Shown: one piece after another, positions 22,531 to 36,232 of the stretch
How positions within the stretch are numbered: the stretch's first letter is position 1
How the letters are laid out: each line of letters opens with the position of its first letter
Source: Neodiprion pinetum
Lineage: Eukaryota; Arthropoda; Insecta; Hymenoptera; Diprionidae
Length of the DNA stretch: 64,000 bases
Assembly: GCF_021155775.2 (NCBI RefSeq)
Contig: NC_060234.1
Coordinates: 4,154,001 to 4,218,000 of the forward strand
Direction of reading: 5' to 3'
Translations under genes and position numbers: made by a program
Notes under the pieces: model-generated
Database searches by the model: none
The model's input: the letters and a program-made list of their open reading frames with translations, nothing else
What the model was told of the DNA's origin: nothing

Positions 22531-25500
22531 ACACCAACCCAGTCCGTTCGCCATCGATTCTGGAATGAGACATCCGAGACCACCAACTCGTTCCAAGACT
22601 CAAATCGTCCCAATGGTTGAATTTGCCTAATCGTTAAGGTTCCGGATGATCGATGACCCGACTACTCGATGCCCGATTAAAACAATCTGAATCTTGACCA
22701 ATCGAAAAGGATCCGACAAGCCGTTGCGAATTTCTCGGCATGATCGTGGGAAATCGTATTCTGCACGCGCGTTAGACTCTGAAAACGATAATCCGCGCGC
22801 CTGATGCAGGCACCTGGTTTGGTGCATAGGAGCAGATTTGAAATTGGTGAAAGTTCGAAATGGTCGCGAGATGCTGTTCACCGTAAAACGACTCTTGGAA
22901 ATCGGACGAATTATATCCCCGTTATACGCGCTATCGCGCTGCGTTCCGTGTAAAGCGTGAATTAAGAGGCTCGAGTCACTTTACGGCAATTTATATCTAC
23001 GCGGTGATGCACGTGTACATTAGCTGGGATAGATTTCTAACCAGAAATTTTCCCGATCGATTCGTCTAATTGCGTGTTTGCGAGTTGCGTCGGGTTCCTG
23101 AAACGCCGACACTTATTGCACACGCAGTTTTCAATCGACTTGTGCTAACTGGGACAAAAAATGTCTCGCTTGTGGTATACATTGGATCGAATCATCGTCG
23201 TTGCATTATTGCACCGACTTGTGTAATCCGGGAATAATTCATGACTCATTTTTCAATCGGTAAAATGCATTGTTCAGAGTCTGATTTAGTCACGTCATCA
23301 TCGAAGCACGAGTCATTGGTGAATCGAAAACTCTTTCAATTCAAATCGCAGAGTTCAAAAATCGTACAATGTCGAACCGAGAAAGTGGAATTTCAATTAA
23401 TTCAAATCTTCCAAGCTTGAAATTCAACCGTCCGGCGCTCTTTATACGCTTCAATCCTACGATACAGAAAAATCATTCGAAAGAAAGAAACAGGATAAAT
23501 TGCCGGTACTTTGTAACTTTCCAGTTCATTTTCAATCCCGTTAACGTGACAACAAGCGCATGAATTTTATTTTCACAAACGTTCCGACCAAACGATATCT
23601 CGACGTGCAAAAATTAGAGTCAGTCCAATGTAGAATTATTTTCGGAAAATATTTGTAAAAATTTGGAAACAGTTTGTCCAAAGAACCTTCTGTGTATAAT
23701 TTGGAAGAGTTACTTAACGAACATCCTGTAAAATCTGAGAAGCTCGTGCACAAGCCGGGCAAAGTTTCTTTCCATTCTCTCGAATTCCGTCCTTGAAGTA
23801 CGACTATAGTTTCGGGTATAGTTAGTTCTGTACTTATAGGTATACTCTACGAACACAGTTGTGTAGTTGCTCAAGTTTCTGTTCAGCAGTTCTCCACTCT
23901 CTGTATACTCCGACAGTCTAACCATTGAGCAAGCCGATAGGTCTGTCAAGTTGGTACAACCAAGGCATCCCTTCCTGCTCCCTTCTCCTCTCCCTTCTCC
24001 AGTCTCATCGACCACTTTTGATCTGAGAGCAAGTTTCCTTTGTTCCTCCGTAGCTGCATCTCCGATAATTACCGATTACCCAAAGGCCACTAATTGTAAG
24101 AAGCCGTTGTTGTCCAGGGATTTTTCTTCACGTAGCAATGGAAACATCGCCTCCTAAAAGTCTTTCGATGGTCTCGCACCGTGGCTTTTTCTAGAATCTT
24201 GAATCACGTAATCTCGTGTATCGTCGAAATCCGACGTCAGGAGGAACTCGGTTTCAATTGTTGAAAAATACCGGGTGGATCACCAAGTCCAAGTTGATAG
24301 AGAATACTCTACAAGTCCACTAGTAGGACACGTGACACGTGTCGACGCACTTCATGGACCAATGAAATATCCACAATACCTACCGCAACGCGACTATCAG
24401 ACTACTTCACTGACGCAACAATTAGAAGTTCCGAAGTTGGTTATCTGAACTTCTTGGAAAGTCTGCTCGAGTTGTTTCAGCGCGAAGGAAGGTCAATATG
24501 ACAGGATCGAATGGGACGCGTTTAAAGATTCATTTTGAAAAGTTCCAAGAATGTCAAATTCCAAATTTTTCTTAGCCATCGGCTTTCCGACCATTCGAAA
24601 TACTGTCGCTTCTTCAAGGTTTGACTTCTTTACCTCAAGTTTCGTTGTCACATAATTCGGAATTAGGCACTCTCGGAACTTTTCAAATCGGGAACTTCAA
24701 TCCCGCCTCGATCGAATGAGGAACAAACTTGAATTTTGATACATTGACGTTTGATATGTGGCGTGTGGAGACTGTGAATAGAATTCCTATCGTGAATGGA
24801 AGAAAATGCAGTTAACTTGGTCGAATTTGCGTTTACACCTCATCTTTATTGTAACCGGCTGACGAGTCAATGGAAGCACCGTGTTCTTATCTCTGATTTC
24901 ACTCGGTGCAAGCTGCGAGTTCCGAAGGATTCTGAGTTTTCTAACCAACTACCGGATGCCTTGGCGCATTTTAACCGCGGAACATATTCATTGGTTCGTT
25001 ATGGGAAATTAGGTTTGTGATTCTGAGCGTGCGATGAAAGCTCAATTAGAGAGAATATCCTGCTTTACTTTGAGAACTTTGCGCCTTTGATTCGAGACCA
25101 AGAAAAGCTCCATGTCTCTCGTATTGGTCCTTTAGATAAATTGACCAATTCCATGTTTTAAGAGCATCGTAAAACTGTCCGCGATATTTTGGTTTCCAAT
25201 TTTGAGTATTTGGTTTTCGAAACTGAGAGCATGGATTCGACGGAGTTCAGCTTGAATACGTTTGAAATTCAACGAATTAAAATCAATTTTCAAACGTCGA
25301 GCTTCGCTATAAAATTCAGTCACTTCCTTGCAGAATTGAATTTCTCAGCTTCTGTTTGTCTGCAGTTAATAACTGTGGAAAAAGACTGGCAAAAACTTAA
25401 AACGAGTTTCAGAAAGCCCGAGGCTCGTTTGGCGCCACTGATTATTCACATTGCACCGGAGTTGATGATCAATTGAGTTCCTTAGGAAATATCATTTAAA

Positions 25501-27415
25501 ATTGTACGTGACGCTTGCGAATCTTTATTTTCCGTATTCGTTGAAGTAAACTTAGAACCTGGTCAAGAGCACGTACGCAATTTATCAATTGGACTACGTG
25601 AATTTTCAAATAATTGCGGTGAGATTTTCTCTCTTTCCTCGTTGCGATGAGTGCTCCGTAACTTTTTCCGCGTCAGTATTTGCTGTATCATTTACTCGTT
25701 CTGTTGAAACTATCACCGTATGTTATCGCAAAAAGATCAAGGAGAACGAACAACGATGCCCTGTTTAATTGGACGTGAGAAAATTCCTTTAGATCACGTG
25801 AAAAACGTCGGTTAAATTTTCAACTTCGAATCAAATGGTCGATTTACAATTTTGTAAAAAAAAAAAAAAAATAAGTAATACGAAACGTTTCAATTTCCGT
25901 ACAAATTTATAGTAGTAAAAATTTTCACCAGTCAATTATGTTTGCAGATGTTAAATCGAAGCTGAGTTAGATGATTGCTACTGTTTTAAATGATTTTTTT
26001 TTCCTCTATTAAAATTGAATGAAAAACTCTGCAGCCGATTGGAATGCATTTTTGGGCACCGCGAGATCAGGTGACGAGGTTAGGCGTTAGATATTTTTTT
26101 ATCGCCCCAATTTGCGCGCACATTTTTCGGTACTGTGATAATTTTCGTTGTCCGCAAGGTCACCTCTTGTTTCATACGACGAAATTACACGCCCGGAAGT
26201 TCGCTGCTCTAACCTACGTCATTAAAAATGACCACATACTACAATGATATGATAACTGAAGTTTAGCTCTTGGACACCGCGGTCAGACATTTGTACAAAC
26301 GAGCGGAGGCAACCGCTTTTCCATCATCGCGACAGTGTTTTAGTGCTGAGCGCGTTACTTGGAAGAATACCAAACTGCGCGCAATTCATTTCGGGTAATT
26401 TGCGTTTTGTACACAGTAATTTTCATTCCAGATATTACCGAAACTGAAAATTTGTAATTTTTAATTTTTTTTTTTTTTTCTTCATCACTCAGTAAAGTAT
26501 TAAAAAATTGTTGAGTCAACCCAAAAATTTCGAGTCAACCTGCCGATTGAGAGACATGTTTTTTCTAACCGTGAGAAGATCGCGTTGTTGATTGAAGAAA
26601 GATGCATTGAATGTAAAAATTATTGATCACTGGAACAGGTTGTTTTATTTTTTATTTATTTTTTTTTTTTTTTGTAAAGGAAAGATCAGTGCTGTACATT
26701 TGTCGATGACGAAAGGTGAAAAAAGATGACAGAATTGTTTACGCATTTCGCACATTCGTCGAAAAGATTCTGTGAATTGCGTGTAAATTTTGAATTTCGA
26801 TTAAACGAATCGAAGCCGGAATCGCGATTATTTTCAATTCTACGTATAAAATCGTATCGAACGAAGAATAAATGGTAATTTTGTAGGTAATAATAAAATG
26901 ACCGCTTCTGTTTTCATTTCGACCAGACGATTATTACCAACGCGAGACAATTGTTTTATCGAATGGATCGAACGGAATGCAATAATGTCTTTTACCGAGT
27001 CCCAGAAATTGAAAATACTTTATTATCAACACGACGTACACTCTCGACTTTTCACTCTAAAAGCATTGAAATCAACATGTTTTTCATCGATTACCAATTC
27101 ACGAGTCTGTACAAAGCGTTGCTCGTGTGTAGGATTATCGATAAGACGTAGGGTAAATGCGACGTTAAAAATTTTCGTGTTATTTGTTTATTTTCACGTT
27201 ATACGTGTTGTGTTGTTGTTGTTTTTCTATTTTTTCTTCTTCATCTTTTTTCGGCAAGTTTATTGCACACACCGCGCGTATCGAGGCTGCTATCGCACAA
27301 GAAATGTCTAGACGCGTCGTAGCCGGTATATTTCTGTTTGCACCGAGTGCACAACCTGCACCGGCAGAAGCGGCAGAGTAGCGGAATAACGAATTGAAAA
27401 CTTATCTCTTTATTT
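22530..27415. other. Long stretch without supportable genes
   Basis: Open frames up to about 140 codons occur (for example 24796-25020, 25189-25476 and 26898-27311). They lack paired splice signals and recognisable domains. Composition is moderately AT-rich. Poly-A or poly-T tracts lie at 25857-25871, 26464-26480 and 26657-26674. Confidence 0.45.
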
Positions 27416-27587
27416 TGTTTGTACTCGAGGTGAAATCGGCGATAAGAACCCGACGCGTTAGCCAGCCTTCGACGAGTTTAACGACGCGCGTCGCTTTTTG
27501 GCGGGAAAATGAAAATTAAACCGAGGCGGGAGATTTGAAATTTCTATTAATACTTTAACCATCGCCCCCCAATTAACCGAGTCGAAA

Positions 27588-27607
27588 TCCCCCCCCCCCC
27601 CCCCCCC
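27588..27607. repeat. Poly-C tract
   Basis: About 17-20 consecutive C bases; long G/C homopolymers of this kind are uncommon and may be unstable or hard to sequence. Confidence 0.95.
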
Positions 27608-28128
27608 TGCGTTACTGAACGAATATCTGCTTCCCGGATACGAATGAACTGAGCGCCTGGGAAGGTGGTTTCAACTGTTACCGGTTATGGTCAGTTGGTT
27701 TCCGGCAGAATTTCCCACTCCGTATCAGGTTCAAAATTCACGTACACAATTTCGAGAGATGGAGGGAGGCTCTTATCGGCGCCGAGGCTCGACGCCCGGC
27801 ATCGTTTAAACTCCATTCATTCATCCGTTCATTCATTCGATGTTCGAAATCTCGACGGCCTCGACGCGCGTTTGGCTAATCCAAAAAACGTACTCACCGA
27901 TAGACCGACTCAATCCACGGCCAAGGAAAGAACGCGCGTTACAAGTTCGTGTTTTTGCAGCCAGACAACAGCCAGCCAGCCAGCCAGAGGAGACGCGGCC
28001 TTCGCATTGACCGATAGCAGCAGCCGTTTCGGTGTCTCTAACGCAACTCTTCGCAACGCGAATTATGATAATAAAAGCAACACATAGTGTGTAACGTGAG
28101 GCAGGTTAGGGGAGCATTCTTCTTGATC

Positions 28129-28436
28129 AGTCCGGAACAACATGTTGACCCAGACGGTTTAGAGCAGAGCTCCGACGATATTCTCTCTCGCTATTTGTAT
28201 TTCGCGTGTACGTTTCCACCAATTCACGGCCGAGCTTTCTTCGATAAACCTTTTCGGTGTAGTTCTATCATCGCTCGGTTGGATTCGGTTCGATCTCGTG
28301 ACTTTGTGTACTTTGGTTTGTGATCGACCTTCGACGCGTCGTTATATTTTATCGTCGTCGTTTGAAGGACTTTGTGAAGTGGTGTAGAAGAAGAAGAAGG
28401 AAAACAAGACAATCAAAGAAAGACTCTGGAATTTTG
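28129..28436 (+). ncRNA. Candidate untranslated first exon
   Basis: The unit would run from the initiator A at 28129 to GGAATTTTG|GTAAGTG, a strong donor with GT at 28437. All frames are closed by stops within it; the first ATG (28142) gives only MLTQTV. It would therefore be a 5' UTR exon or the first exon of a long non-coding RNA. The AT-rich desert that follows for almost 4 kb looks like intron. I give ncRNA as the type only because no coding frame is visible. Confidence 0.33.
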
Positions 28437-28440
28437 GTAA

Positions 28441-31400
28441 GTGCTACGTGTATGTACCTGATCTAAGGCCTCGAAGATTGTCGATTCACCAATTCGGGAA
28501 TGCGGAACGAGTTGTTTGAGGATCGGAATTATAGCGCGGAGGGAGAAGCTTGATGTTTTTCTTGTTTGACTTTTCGTTGGTCATCCGCGAATGAATTTTG
28601 CGGAAAACAATGAGCGATGAAAAACATTAATCCTCGATTAATCCTTTTTTTAAATTTCAATATCCTTGATTATAGTTTTCGGGCTAATGACGTTTGACGA
28701 AAAATAACCTTTAACTCTTGATTATCTTTACTACAGTTTTCAAGCTGTGATGTTACAATTTTCTATCAAATATAGAAAATTATTTGTGTAGTCAAATATT
28801 ATTGACAATTTTCATTTCGAAAGAAATGGAATACTGTTTTAACTACGAAATTATGCTTTATTCTTTCATCTTCGACGTTTCGAATGATTTTTTCCAGTTT
28901 ACAATTTTGCAACATGTAAGCGAGTTTTACTTGATATTTATAAAATTGTGCAAGATGTTCAATTTTAATAATATCGGTTTAACATCGTGAAAAATCATAG
29001 ATGATATTACGGAAAAAGTTATTACACAAAAATTTCATGGTTTTGAAAGAGATTTAAATTTTATAATTGAATTTTACTATAGACAGAAATAAACCAGAAA
29101 TTTGGCATCAATTAAATTCGTTCGTATCGTCAAGATAAATTAATAATACGTAGTTAAATTTGACGCAAGTGACAGATCGTTTCCAAAAATTTGGAAAAAC
29201 AAATCTGCCACATTCTATTTATAAAAATTTTTCACACATATGCGTGTGAAAATTTTCATCTATCCTGCTGTTTTTGCTTTTTTACAAAAAGTTTGATTTT
29301 CGTTAGAAATATCCTGTGTCCTTGTATTGTTTGCGAATTCGCATTTGATATTTTCACCGATATCTGTATCCTGAATTTCATGTAATTCATGCACTTTTCG
29401 ATTCGCGGTAATTTGAAGAAAAAAAAATTTTTTTTTTTTTTCCTATTCTTCATCGTCTCAAGTAATGTTCAAAAATATTTTCGTAAAGACGATAATAAAC
29501 CTGTCGGCGTACAGGCTGAAAATATTATTGCGCTTTATCGTTTTATTTTCACATCCGATCGTGTGAGACGAGTTAACAAATATCTGTGGCACCTCAATTA
29601 TTTTAATTCGATTGTTAGTAATTAAAACTCGTGGATGTAGAAAAATTTTACAGATAAAGCACAGAGCCTGACAATAAAGTACACTGCGTCTGGAAATTGC
29701 GTCTCTGACATTATCCGGAGTCCGGTCAGCGGTCTCTGGCAGACCAATAAAATTATTAAACGCAATATCTCGTTAGTGCGCCTTTGAATTAAAATATGGG
29801 TAATGAGAGCGGAAAATAACAGTTTTCTGGCAGAATTGTTTATAAAAGTTGGCAGATATGATTGAAAAAAAAAAAAAAAAAAAGATTTCAGCGAGAAAAA
29901 CCACAATTATTTGCGCTAAATCAACTGTCTCTCTACTTTTCCGATTAAACTTATAAATATATAAAATTATTCTATCACATAATTCGCAGTAGCTTTGCTT
30001 ATTCCATTTGTTTTTAATTTTTCTTGTTCTTTAAACTTTCATCACTTTTTCTAATTTTATACCGCTAAAATCTAGGATTTTTTTTTTTGTTCTTCAACAA
30101 TTCATAATCATTCCGAGACAATTTGTCGTACGTGGAAATTACAACACATACAAACACTCCTCTTGGTTTTCATGAGTAAAAAAAAAAAAATTTGTTAAAA
30201 TAAAAATCGATAAGTTATAAACAGAGATAAGGTTGGCTGATCGATTTTTTTTTATTTAATTTTATTCTTTTTACTCCACTTCGTTCATCAAATTCCTGAA
30301 CGTCAGATGAAAATAATCTTGACAAGAAACCGAACAACTCGTATCCCCGTGTTGAGAGATCCTTTTAAATGTAAAAAAAAAAAAAATTCCAATCTTTTAT
30401 ATTCGACCTATAAAATTTCTATCGCATGGGAGAAGAAGAACGCAAGTCACAGCTATCCACTATTATTTATTTTTTTTTTTTGTTGAATCAAAAGGGATTC
30501 AATGTTTGAAATGTCGATGAGTTCTGATAAATTTTTCGATCGCAATCGGAGATGGTGGTTGTTATAAATTTAAAATAGTTGTCGCAACGAATATCATGTT
30601 TTTTCCTCGCTAAAATTCCGATTTCACGGCATAGATATTATTGCGGGTAGATTTTCTTCACACTTGGTGGATAGATCCAGAATAAATAACAAAGAATATC
30701 GTCAACCGCAAATTGATGAAAATAATCAGAACGGGTTGTTTCCGCGGTTTGATATCGTAACGCAAACCGTTGCTGTGAGGCGTATCAATATTTGTTGCTT
30801 AACCCATAAACATTGTAAAAAGCAATTAGAGACAAAGCTTTAAGTGTTATTGTTATAATTTGTAACACCAGACGCCTGCGTTCATTTTACAAGATGCCTC
30901 TTTTAGGAATGTACATTTCGAAAGCGAGACGCTTATCGCGTTCACATCATTTAAACACGCAATAAGCGGAATCTGCGGAGCCGCAAAACTGTGGTTTCTA
31001 GCAACCTAATTGCCGAACATATAAAATAGCGTGGCAGCGTTAATTTTCCCTAGAACTTGTCGGGGTATTAATTTGAAACTGAAAAATATAATATTACCAA
31101 AATATTTGACTAAAAATCAGAGAAAACAAGCGGAAAGAGGGAGAAACTTTAGAAATTATCTAATTACCGAGGAAAAATAATTGTTAACGTAAAAAGTGGG
31201 AGAGAATTCGGGTCAGTAAAATAAGGATCAAAGTGATGCGCAATTGTAAAAATTCGAAATTTCTTTTTCGGGAAAATTGAACCTTTTTATTTATCAAATG
31301 TTCAGAGTTTCGCGCCTGCTTAAACTCAAAACCGTAAATAATATTCCCTCGAATATAAATAACTTCACCATTTTTATACCTATCGGCAAAATCGTAGCCT

Positions 31401-32215
31401 AGACTGGTCTCAGTTTACTGCTGTAAGTTTGCCTCTCCGGAGAACGGAATACAACGAATAAAAAAATATTCAAATCTAAAAAAATATTTATTCCAATTTC
31501 CCTCATATGATAATTAATCGATGATTTAAACGAATAAAAGTGAAGAAAAATACTTTTTTCTTACAATGGAAGTTATTTTCTTATTCTATACCACAACGAG
31601 CAGAAGATATTTCAGTATCTTGTAAAAAGGAGGACAATGTTTATGATAAATTCTTTGACATTTGAACGTAATTTTCATTGAATTCGAGTGTTTTATTATT
31701 ATTATTATTATTTCTTTTCTTTCTCTTTATTTTAATTTTACTAGATTATTTCAAACGTACCTCTTACTGAATAAAGAGGAATTCTTGCTCATTATTCACA
31801 CGATTCAGACTTTTTTTTCTCTGAGGAATCTAAACCATCAACAATTGAAATTAGTCAAACCATTTACTTTTAATTTGAAAGCAGACGATTAGTAGTTAGG
31901 AAATTAAAATGATAATCCTCTCGCATTGTTACAGTGAAGAGAAAAACAAAAAAAAAAAACAAAAAGAAAACAATAAAATACTAACATTTGATCAAATAGA
32001 ATTGTACTGTTAAAAATTAAAAAAAAAAAAAAAGAAAAAATTACCGCCTCTTAGCGTCAAGGAATAAGAATTGTATCGTGAACGAATTTTTGAATGTCAC
32101 GTTAAATAGCAAGAGCGATAACAGATGATTTAGATTGAGATAATAAAAATTGAAATCAGACAACCCGTTGCTTGGGCCTTCAACTCGACGGCGAACGATT
32201 AGTGGTTATAAAATT
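28441..32215. other. AT-rich desert, intron-like
   Basis: The stretch is strongly AT-rich, with many A and T runs (29408-29441, 29865-29883, 30179-30190, 30471-30481, 31950-31960, 32020-32034) and an ATT repeat at about 31693-31711. No GC island, no paired splice signals and no convincing frame were seen. If the first exon at 28129-28436 is real, this would be the start of its intron. Confidence 0.5.
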
Positions 32216-32219
32216 GTGA

Positions 32220-32531
32220 TAAGAGTGAATTCCTAACCACCGCACGTTCCGTCCTCTTTCAAAATTTAACGCGCATGCGTTAAAATTACAAAAGAGTGAC
32301 TTTTTGCCAGAGCTGCCAACCGTAACGAACGTAATCTTAAAAATGTTGACAATTGTCGTTGGCAGTTGTATTCAGAACCGATAGTCGTTGAAATATTAGA
32401 GGTAACATAAATCGCGGCGAACTGTCGTGTGTAAATTTATGACGGTTGGTCACCCTGGCAGACAACCGCTCTCGGATTATGGCGCAAGCGCGTTGAATCT
32501 TAGCAGACGACGAATCGTCCGGTATTCAGTA
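32220..32531. mobile_element. Family A MITE, copy 3
   Basis: Left arm motifs GTGAATTCCTAAC, AAAATTTAACGCGCATGCG and GAGCTGCCAACCGT are mirrored on the right by ACGGTTGGTCACCCTGGCA, GACAACCGCTCTCGG, GCGCAAGCGCGTTGAAT and GCAGACGACG. The right palindrome carries one change (GCGCAAGCGC) and the left one ends in T, so this copy is somewhat decayed. TA lies at both inferred ends. Confidence 0.78.
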
Positions 32532-32799
32532 AAGAGGGTACATTTATTAATTACATTAATCAAACTCGGCAAATCTTTCGCCTGAAAGACTAATTCGAAA
32601 AAATGCTGAATCGAATAAAATAATTCATCGCAACACGTTGTTAACGAAATATACCAGCCTCTGAACACCGTGCATATTAACATACATTCACGCATATCGA
32701 GGAGTGACAACGAGTCTTGTGTTTTCGGCGGATAAATTTCGCTGACTCTACGCACTTCCTCCGAGAGAGAGAGGGAGAGCGAATTAAGCCTCGCTCGGT

Positions 32800-33135
32800 C
32801 ATCGTTGCATGCAACTGCATTTCTGTACAGCTGGAACGGCCTCGTTCGGCGGCCATGTGACCCGGTGCATCGAGTCAGGCCTGACCTGGGCCAACCGTGG
32901 CGTGCAGTGCCGAATAACGAAACCGCAACCGGTTCCGCCGCCGCCGCCACCGTTTCTCCCTACCCCGCCATGACCGTGGCCCGGTGAAAAATGCACCGAG
33001 TGGCCCAGAGACCCAAACACAAAGGAGGGCCACGGCCAGCCAAAAATAATCCACGCCGCTTCGCCCCCTCCGACTCTCCCTCTCGATATTGCATCGCGTT
33101 TCGCTCCGTCCTCCGAAGTCGGCGACGTTTCGCGG
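32800..33135. promoter_or_regulatory. CpG island, promoter candidate of unknown direction
   Basis: GC-rich block with CCGCCGCCGCCGCC (about 32938), many CpG, and GGCGGCCATGTGACC (YY1/Pho-like and E-box-like). Open frames on both strands are typical of such composition. A pyrimidine-rich/poly-T run follows at 33160-33185. No donor of good quality was found at either edge. Confidence 0.3.
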
Positions 33136-33279
33136 ATTTTCATTTCTTTATTCTTTTCTTCCTTTCTTTTTTTTTTTTTTTTTCTTATTGCTCCCATTTT
33201 ATCAAAAATTTGGCACATAACGTCTCGTCATACTTGTCGCTATTTTTTCCATTATATTTTATACCGGTGTTCCGATAAA

Positions 33280-35138
33280 TCGATGTTAAATGACTGAAGA
33301 CTTGTTGAGTAAAATGAGGAAATGGATTTGGCGTTTGATTGATAAAAAAATATCGTATTGAAAATTATACGATTATATTGAATAGTTACTCGTGCCACAT
33401 TATCTTAACACTTGAACCATGCTTCGATTATTATTTTAATGATACCCATTTTACTCACAAACAGAGTTTATATCAGCTCGGTTTCGTTGACGGTATTTTT
33501 GATGAGAAACCTTTTTTTTTTTCATACTCTATTGTGCTCCTTCTTATACTATATGTATGCGTGAAAAGTAAACGAATTGGAACAATGATTATGATCGTGA
33601 AATACAGGCTCGAGACGTGCGATTGAACTTTGTTCGGAAAAATATTCCCTCGAAATGAAGAAAATTAAAAATCTTTAGATTTGAATTGAAAAGGGTCAGT
33701 TGGTTTATACCGTGTTGAAATGATCGAGTTCTTTCGTCATTGTGTCAAACGCCATAACTTTGTTTTTCGTTCAACTTCGACGAATTATCTGCGTCGTAGA
33801 TTTTTTTCTATAGGCTTAGATGCATGAAAAATCTTCTGCAAATCGTTTTAGGAAAAGATTTTAAATAAGCCTGATATTTAATGATTGTTCTCAGGTCAGA
33901 TGAGGTTTATTATACATCGAGTATAATTATTTACGACACTAACTCTGTGAAGAAAATTAAGTTTATTGTCAAAAGAAAGAGCAATAACGATATGTTTCTG
34001 GCATTAGAAAAAAATGTCCGAATGATTGAATCGTTAAAAAACAAAATTTTCCGATTCTGTTGAATCGCAATTTTCACCAATTTTCAAATTCATCAAGCAG
34101 TATCGAAATGTTTTCAGGAGTTCAAAAAAATTTCGGACAATCAAGATTGGAGTATAGAAGGAAACAAATTTTTCACAAACGGCCTTTTTTTTGGGATCGG
34201 AATCATTCGGTACGAAGAGCAATCAATTTCTTCAGTCATCCGTGTGACATAAAATTTTTCAGACAAATTGAAAATAGCCTCTATCGAAAAATTCCAGTTT
34301 GATTCGTTCAGTAAATCTGTTAGAATATTATTTCAAATATGATATTTTTTAATACCATTTTTCGAGTTAATTATTTAATTAATGTAACAAATTCGCATGC
34401 TGCAAATATCCCAGCTATACCTACGTTATTGGGTTTAGTCTCAGGCCCATTGAATTGCGAACAGGCGTGCAACGTTTCTTTCTAAAATAAGTTTGCTTGT
34501 TAAATTCAACAAAAGAAGTCAAAAATAAACTTCCACTTCCTCTCTTCTTGCTCGCAGCCACTTTTCCGATACTTGCCGTTCAAGAAACTTGAAATTTTTC
34601 ACCCTTGGCGACCTGCCCAAATAGGTCACGCATTTTAAACTTCGAATCAGCACTCACACTGATACTATTTCAGTTTCCGTGAATAATCGATTAAATTATC
34701 GTAATCACTTGTAGCTTGATCTTCGATTAGCTGTTGAAAATAAGTTTTCACTATGCAAAGGCTGGAATTGAAAGAAAATGTGACACATGTAACTATTTAG
34801 TGTAATTACAGTCGTCAATACTAAATTTTCTCATCACTGCCACATTCGATATGTTTGTTTAACAAGGTTTGAACATCCATTTATTGTTGTACCGACGTAA
34901 AATCATTCCAGTAGTTCGATGAAAATATGAGACGAGTGGCCATGGTTAATAAGAACAGTGAAACACGTAAAACAAGATTTCGGGTTACAGCTGCCAGACT
35001 CATGTTCATTTTTCACACAGAATTAATAGATTTGTTGGTTATGGTGAAACATTAAAATATTTAAGAACCATTAAGTAACTTCAATTCGAGTTTTTCGGCG
35101 CAAGCACAAACTAGATATGAGTATTAGATTTTATTAAG
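33280..35138. other. AT-rich stretch, no gene seen
   Basis: Only short frames occur, the best starting at 33339 and 34060, without splice context. A possible acceptor (CTTGCTCGCAG near 34557) has no partner donor nearby. Nothing repeated elsewhere in the window was seen. Confidence 0.5.
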
Positions 35139-35184
<46 letters not shown>

Positions 35185-35193
35185 TATTATTAT
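35139..35193. repeat. (CAT)n followed by (ATT)n
   Basis: About fifteen CAT units run uninterrupted and pass into three to four ATT units. Confidence 0.97.
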
Positions 35194-35219
35194 TTTTTCC
35201 TCATAATGATAAATTTCAC

Positions 35220-35560
35220 GTCGTCATTGCGTGCAGACCGTCAGTGCCCCTCCCGGTTGGGGTGTCTGCAGTGTATTCGTATGCTCATTGGAAGATGGGC
35301 GAGGTAGCTGCAGCCCCAGCTTTCCGGTTAAGGTTTTTTCCCCTCCTGTGACCACAATTTGCCATATGCTCGGAGAGGAACACGGCGGCGCGCACGCCCT
35401 GCGGAGGGAGAGAAGAGAACGAAGGAGAGAGAAAGAGGAAGAGTGAGGGGGAGAGAGAAACAGAGAAAGAGAGAAAGAGAGAGAGAGAGAGAAGGACGAA
35501 GCTGGGCGATGGGGCCTCGCCACGTCAGCCCCAAATTTAACCACAATGGAATACATTGAA
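35220..35560. promoter_or_regulatory. GC-rich island with long GA-rich tract
   Basis: A CCGTCAGTGCCCC initiator-like string (about 35239) is followed by GC-rich DNA, GCCATATG, and a GA-rich tract at 35403-35494, then CCACGTCAGCC. GA tracts are bound by GAGA-type factors in insects. Serine/leucine-rich minus-strand frames and arginine/glutamate-rich plus frames come from the GA repeat. Confidence 0.3.
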
Positions 35561-35655
35561 CGATATTTGGCGAGTCCACAGGCATGGCTATGGACGCCCT
35601 ACAGACGTGACGCCATGTGCAGACAAAGTGCACCGCAACGTCAGAGGCCAGAGCA

Positions 35656-36232
35656 CTCGAATTATTCACCGGAAGCTCACTTTTTACCTTGTGCAATTTT
35701 CCTACTCGCGACTATTGACATTCAGGCACAATTGTGGAATTAATTGGGCAAGGTTCGTAGCAAAAAAGATTCAATTCGGGTAGATTTCTTTCCAGTACTC
35801 ACTAAAATCTAATGCGAGACTGCACAAGGTGCACAATGATCGCACGATTGAGTTTTGGACTCAACTGGAAGACCGATCAACAAGTTCTACGGAGCTTGAA
35901 GATGTTTGAGGAAACTTGGGCACGATACGTCAAGGACGGGGGAACTCGAATTATTCACCGGAAGTTCACAATCAGTTTTTTTATTGTGCAATTTTTCAAG
36001 TCACGATTAATTCCGTTCAGCGTACAACCGTCGAATTAATCAGGCAACGTTTAGAGAGAAAAGACTCATTTTTGTACGCATTTCTTCGCAATGCTCACAG
36101 AAATATTGTGCGAGTTTGCACAAGGCGTACAATATTCACAAGTTTATGGAAATTCGGGCTGGATTCGACGCGACGACTGATCATAAAATGTTTGTAAGGA
36201 CTTTGAGGAGTTCGAGGATACGGCTGACGTGT
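35656..36232. repeat. Diverged tandem duplication, 289-bp period
   Basis: CTCGAATTATTCACCGGAAG occurs at 35656 and again at 35945. After each copy the same order is recognisable: TTGTGCAATTTT, a GGAATTAAT/GAATTAATC block followed by GGCAA, a GCACAAGG(T/C)G(T/C)ACAAT motif and a closing GAGG region. The second copy carries more changes. No coding frame is preserved between units, so this looks like non-coding duplication. Confidence 0.7.

Larger units (their letters stand above)
27420..28440. promoter_or_regulatory. Likely promoter region, possibly bidirectional
   Basis: GC content rises sharply here between AT-rich flanks. On the plus strand TTGATCAGTCC (initiator TCAGT, 28127-28131) is followed at exactly +28 by GGTTTA, a partial match to the downstream promoter element. 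On the minus strand CTATCG|GTGAGT (27892-27898) is a strong donor pointing the other way. The block also holds a poly-C run (27588-27607) and a CAGC repeat (27958-27985). Together these suggest divergent starts between about 27.9 and 28.13 kb. Confidence 0.45.
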
